Below are positions 4,329 to 6,876 of a DNA stretch of 6,876 nucleotides, piece by piece. The DNA lies in the NCBI GenBank assembly GCA_002359655.1, contig DENL01000039.1, positions 1 to 6,876 of the forward strand, written 5' to 3'. Numbering within the stretch: the first letter of the stretch is position 1; every line of letters begins with the position of its first letter. The DNA is from Rickettsiales bacterium UBA2645 (GTDB taxonomy: Bacteria > Pseudomonadota > Alphaproteobacteria > Rickettsiales > UBA1997). The notes beneath the pieces are model-generated. The model saw only the letters and a program-made list of their open reading frames with translations, was not told where the DNA came from and did not search any database. Made by a program: the position numbers and the translations under genes.

Positions 4329-6876
4329 CCACCATTCCATCTTAAGTTTTGCCAAACGCTTTTTAGTTCAATTAGCAATTATCTCGCTAGTTTTTGAGCA
4401 ATTTCTTTTTGTCTTTGCGTCAACTGCACAAGCGGCAGATCTCCCAATCACTCCTGACGGTTCAACGAATACTCAGGTTACTAAGACTGCTTCAGGAGTT
4501 GATCAGGTAAACATTGCTGCACCAAATTCTTCTGGTCTTTCTCATAATAAGTTTACTGATTACAATGTTAATCAATCTGGTCAGATTATTAATAATTTTT
4601 CTGGTGCAGGTGCAGTTATTGGAAGCGGAGATACTTCGGTAATTCAAACTCAGATTGGTGGTTTAGTTACGGCGAATCCAAATCTTGTCAGTGGCGGTAG
4701 TGCTAAAGTAATTTTAAATGAAGTAACTTCTGCCAATGTTTCTAAACTTCTGGGTTACACAGAAATTGCGGGTACAAAAGCTGATTTAATTCTCGCGAAT
4801 CCTAATGGGATCGCGTGTTCTGGCTGTGGTTTTATCAATACTGCGCATTTGGTTATGATTGCTGGAAGCAGTAATTATGACGCAAACGGTAATCTTGGTT
4901 TTAACTTAAAGGAACAGACTAATCCCAATCTTTATGTTCCTTTAATTACGATTGATGGGCTTGGTCTTGATGTAACTAGAACGACTACAGCTGATATTGT
5001 TGCTTCAAGTGTAAAGCTTCTCTCAACGATTTATGGATCTGATAATAACTCAGTAACAATAAAAGCGGGTGAGGGCAGATATGATTATTCTAACAAGTCT
5101 ATTACTACAAGCAGTTCATCTTTAACTCCAACATCAGCAGTTTTTGCCATTGATGCTTCTGCTCTTTCCAAAATCCAGGCTGGTAATATTTATTTGATCG
5201 CTACTAAACAAGGTGTTGGTGTAAATATGGAGGCGGAGATTTTGGCTTCTTCAACGGTTAATATTGCTGCTAATGGTGATGTTTATTATTCAAATATTTC
5301 TGCAGGGGATACTGCTAATCTCACATCAACTGCAACAATTCAAACTGTTGATTCTAATTCTACAATTTCTGCGCCAAGTCTAACTATTCAAGCCAGTGAG
5401 TTTAGAAATCTTGGTTCTACTTCAGCTAATAATCTTAATATTCAAAATAGTGATATTTTAACAAATCTTGGCAGTATTGAAGCTCTGGCTGTTAATCTAT
5501 CAAACATTACTAATATTGATAATCAGGGAAGTATTTTTGGGCAAAATTCACTTAGTATTTCTGGTACTGATTTAACTAACTCTCTTTCGCAAAGCTATAA
5601 CTCATCAGGATCTTCTATAATTTCTCCTGCAACTATTTATTCACCAGTTGATTATTCAATTACTCTTACTGGTCTTTTGACTAATTCTGGTCTTATTAAT
5701 TCAGCTGGCAATCTCACTATAAATTCCAATCAGCTGATTAATAACGTCTACCAGTCCGATTCTTCATCAACTCCAGAAATCTCGGCTAAGAATAATCTTA
5801 CTCTTAACATCACTGATTCTGCGACTAACTCTGGAAATTTGATTGCTACTAACAATTTGGTTGTGACTGCAAATTCACTAACCAACTCCAATCAAATTCA
5901 ATCAAGTGGTAGTTCAATTTTTAATCTTGCTTCACTAAGCAATAATCAAAGTTCTTCGATCTATTCTGATACCACACTTATTTTGAATTTTTCTTCTGCT
6001 TTAAATCTTTCTTCTGATTTTACCAATTCTGGATCAATTTCTTCACGAAGTGATTTAACTGTTACTGGAAGTGCAAACATCACTAACTCGAGCAAAATCC
6101 TTTCTAACTCTGATATCAATATTGCTGCTAATTCACTGACTAATAATTCCGACTCATTGGTTTCTTCACTAACCAAATCTTTGACTTTGGCATTAACTGG
6201 AAGTTTACAAAATGACGGAGATCTGAATGCGGTAAATGATTTAGTTATTTCTGCCAATTCGTTTAACAACTCAGGAAATATTTTATCTGGAACAATTTCT
6301 CAAACCAAACAAGACAACTCGGATGAAGTAATTACTAAGATTCTTTCTCTTGGTAATTTATCGATTACTTCAATAGATAGTTTCACCAACTCAGGCAATT
6401 TACAGAGTACTAAAAACTCACGATTAACTTCAGGAACTTTCACCAATTCTGGAAATATTCTTAGCTATGCTAATGTAAGTGTAACTTCTTCTGGCTTCAC
6501 CAACTCTGCTTCAATTGGCAGTTACAATGATCTGACTATTTCTGCCATTAATTTAACCAACTCCAGTGAAATTCTTGCCAGCAGCAGTCTGACCATCAAT
6601 AGCACTTCAATCGATAATAACAGCTCTTCTTCAGTTCTGGCTTCAATCAATCAAGATTTAAATCTCAATATCACAGATTTCTTAACTAACTTCGGAACTA
6701 TTTTTGCTAAAACTGATTTAACTTTAGGAAGTAGCAATCAACTAAGTATCTTTAACAACTCTGGCTCAATCTCTTTTAACAAGTTGGCCAACACCAACTC
6801 AGAATTAAAAGTTACAGACTTCACTAACTCAGGAACTTTCTCATCAAACTCAGCAGCTGATAGTTTAACTATTACT
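4318..6876 (+). CDS. Two-partner secretion exoprotein (TpsA), filamentous haemagglutinin-type, N-terminal part
   Basis: The frame stays open for 853 codons to the window edge; the C terminus is missing. ATG 4318 is the first start after an in-frame TAA at 4306-4308; no clear ribosome site. Residues 1-39 form a Sec signal peptide (basic start, hydrophobic core 14-34, cleavage probably after AQA39). Residues ~41-290 are the TPS domain recognised by an outer-membrane TpsB transporter, with the hallmark motifs NPNL (120-123) and NPNGI (161-165), followed by CSGC (Cys167, Cys170), the only cysteines seen, so a disulfide is plausible. From about residue 400 come degenerate (L/F)TNSGxI repeats, 19-24 residues each, typical of a right-handed beta-helix fibre. 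Composition is extreme in Asn, Ser and Thr. The family acts as a surface or released adhesin, haemolysin or contact-dependent toxin; which applies depends on the unseen C terminus. No tpsB is in view. Confidence 0.93.
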   Translation, partial: MKYNHHSILSFAKRFLVQLAIISLVFEQFLFVFASTAQAADLPITPDGSTNTQVTKTASGVDQVNIAAPNSSGLSHNKFTDYNVNQSGQIINNFSGAGAVIGSGDTSVIQTQIGGLVTANPNLVSGGSAKVILNEVTSANVSKLLGYTEIAGTKADLILANPNGIACSGCGFINTAHLVMIAGSSNYDANGNLGFNLKEQTNPNLYVPLITIDGLGLDVTRTTTADIVASSVKLLSTIYGSDNNSVTIKAGEGRYDYSNKSITTSSSSLTPTSAVFAIDASALSKIQAGNIYLIATKQGVGVNMEAEILASSTVNIAANGDVYYSNISAGDTANLTSTATIQTVDSNSTISAPSLTIQASEFRNLGSTSANNLNIQNSDILTNLGSIEALAVNLSNITNIDNQGSIFGQNSLSISGTDLTNSLSQSYNSSGSSIISPATIYSPVDYSITLTGLLTNSGLINSAGNLTINSNQLINNVYQSDSSSTPEISAKNNLTLNITDSATNSGNLIATNNLVVTANSLTNSNQIQSSGSSIFNLASLSNNQSSSIYSDTTLILNFSSALNLSSDFTNSGSISSRSDLTVTGSANITNSSKILSNSDINIAANSLTNNSDSLVSSLTKSLTLALTGSLQNDGDLNAVNDLVISANSFNNSGNILSGTISQTKQDNSDEVITKILSLGNLSITSIDSFTNSGNLQSTKNSRLTSGTFTNSGNILSYANVSVTSSGFTNSASIGSYNDLTISAINLTNSSEILASSSLTINSTSIDNNSSSSVLASINQDLNLNITDFLTNFGTIFAKTDLTLGSSNQLSIFNNSGSISFNKLANTNSELKVTDFTNSGTFSSNSAADSLTIT
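6019..6876 (+). repeat. Beta-helix repeat region of the exoprotein, (L/F)TNSG units
   Basis: Codons for the (L/F/I)-(T/N)-N-S core start at 6019, 6079, 6136, 6205, 6262, 6382, 6439, 6496, 6553, 6610, 6682, 6751 and 6820. Five consecutive units (6382 to 6610) are spaced by exactly 57 bases (19 residues); other steps are 60, 69, 72 or 120 bases, the last around a charged insertion (TKQDNSDEV). Similar, less regular units begin nearer 5570. The units are degenerate at DNA level, so this is old repeat structure, not recent tandem duplication. Confidence 0.7.

Noticed and set aside
5961..6269. 102-codon minus-strand frame
   Set aside because: It is antisense to the exoprotein repeats; the repetitive Asn/Ser/Thr codons leave the opposite strand free of stops, giving an artificial Leu/Glu-rich peptide.

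Overview
The window is AT-rich (roughly one third G+C by eye) and carries four convincing protein-coding genes separated by long, low-coding gaps. A two-partner-secretion exoprotein on the right implies a diderm (Gram-negative-type) bacterium with an outer membrane. Nothing here fixes the taxon further. The fic genes and the exoprotein gene have A/T-rich leaders without a clear Shine-Dalgarno sequence. The first ~40 bases are visibly more GC-rich than the rest and may be the end of a neighbouring gene.

Layout, left to right. 1-348 is mostly non-coding, with a possible 3' end of a plus-strand frame (stop at 158-160). 349-2356 is a two-gene minus-strand operon. Its first gene (1310-2356) encodes a Fic-domain protein with an N-terminal inhibitory motif, an intact catalytic motif and a C-terminal winged-helix-like segment. 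It overlaps by 14 bases the second gene (349-1323), an unrecognised protein with an RNxxxxH motif suggestive of a HEPN (AbiU2-like) RNase-type domain. 2357-3013 is a divergent intergenic region with promoters for both directions, three direct ATATCCA repeats, a near-perfect dyad and copies of a TTTGCGAACTTTT element. 3014-4009 is a second, different Fic protein on the plus strand, fused at its C terminus to a MerR-type helix-turn-helix. 4010-4317 is non-coding. From 4318 to the window edge an 853-codon open frame encodes the N-terminal part of a filamentous-haemagglutinin-type TpsA exoprotein: signal peptide, TPS domain with NPNL and NPNGI motifs, then Asn/Ser/Thr-rich beta-helix repeats with a 19-24 residue period.

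How the parts may work together (inference). The Fic/HEPN-like pair resembles a toxin-antitoxin or abortive-infection cassette in which a nucleotidyl-transferring enzyme could control an RNase, as MNT proteins do for HEPN toxins. The Fic-MerR protein has a 9+9 bp dyad inside its own promoter, as expected for autoregulation. The same half-site recurs twice at the tpsA start and once upstream of the other fic gene, so one regulator might link all three transcription units. The TTTGCGAACTTTT elements lie only in the two gaps that flank the minus-strand operon, which could mark the edges of an inserted cassette.
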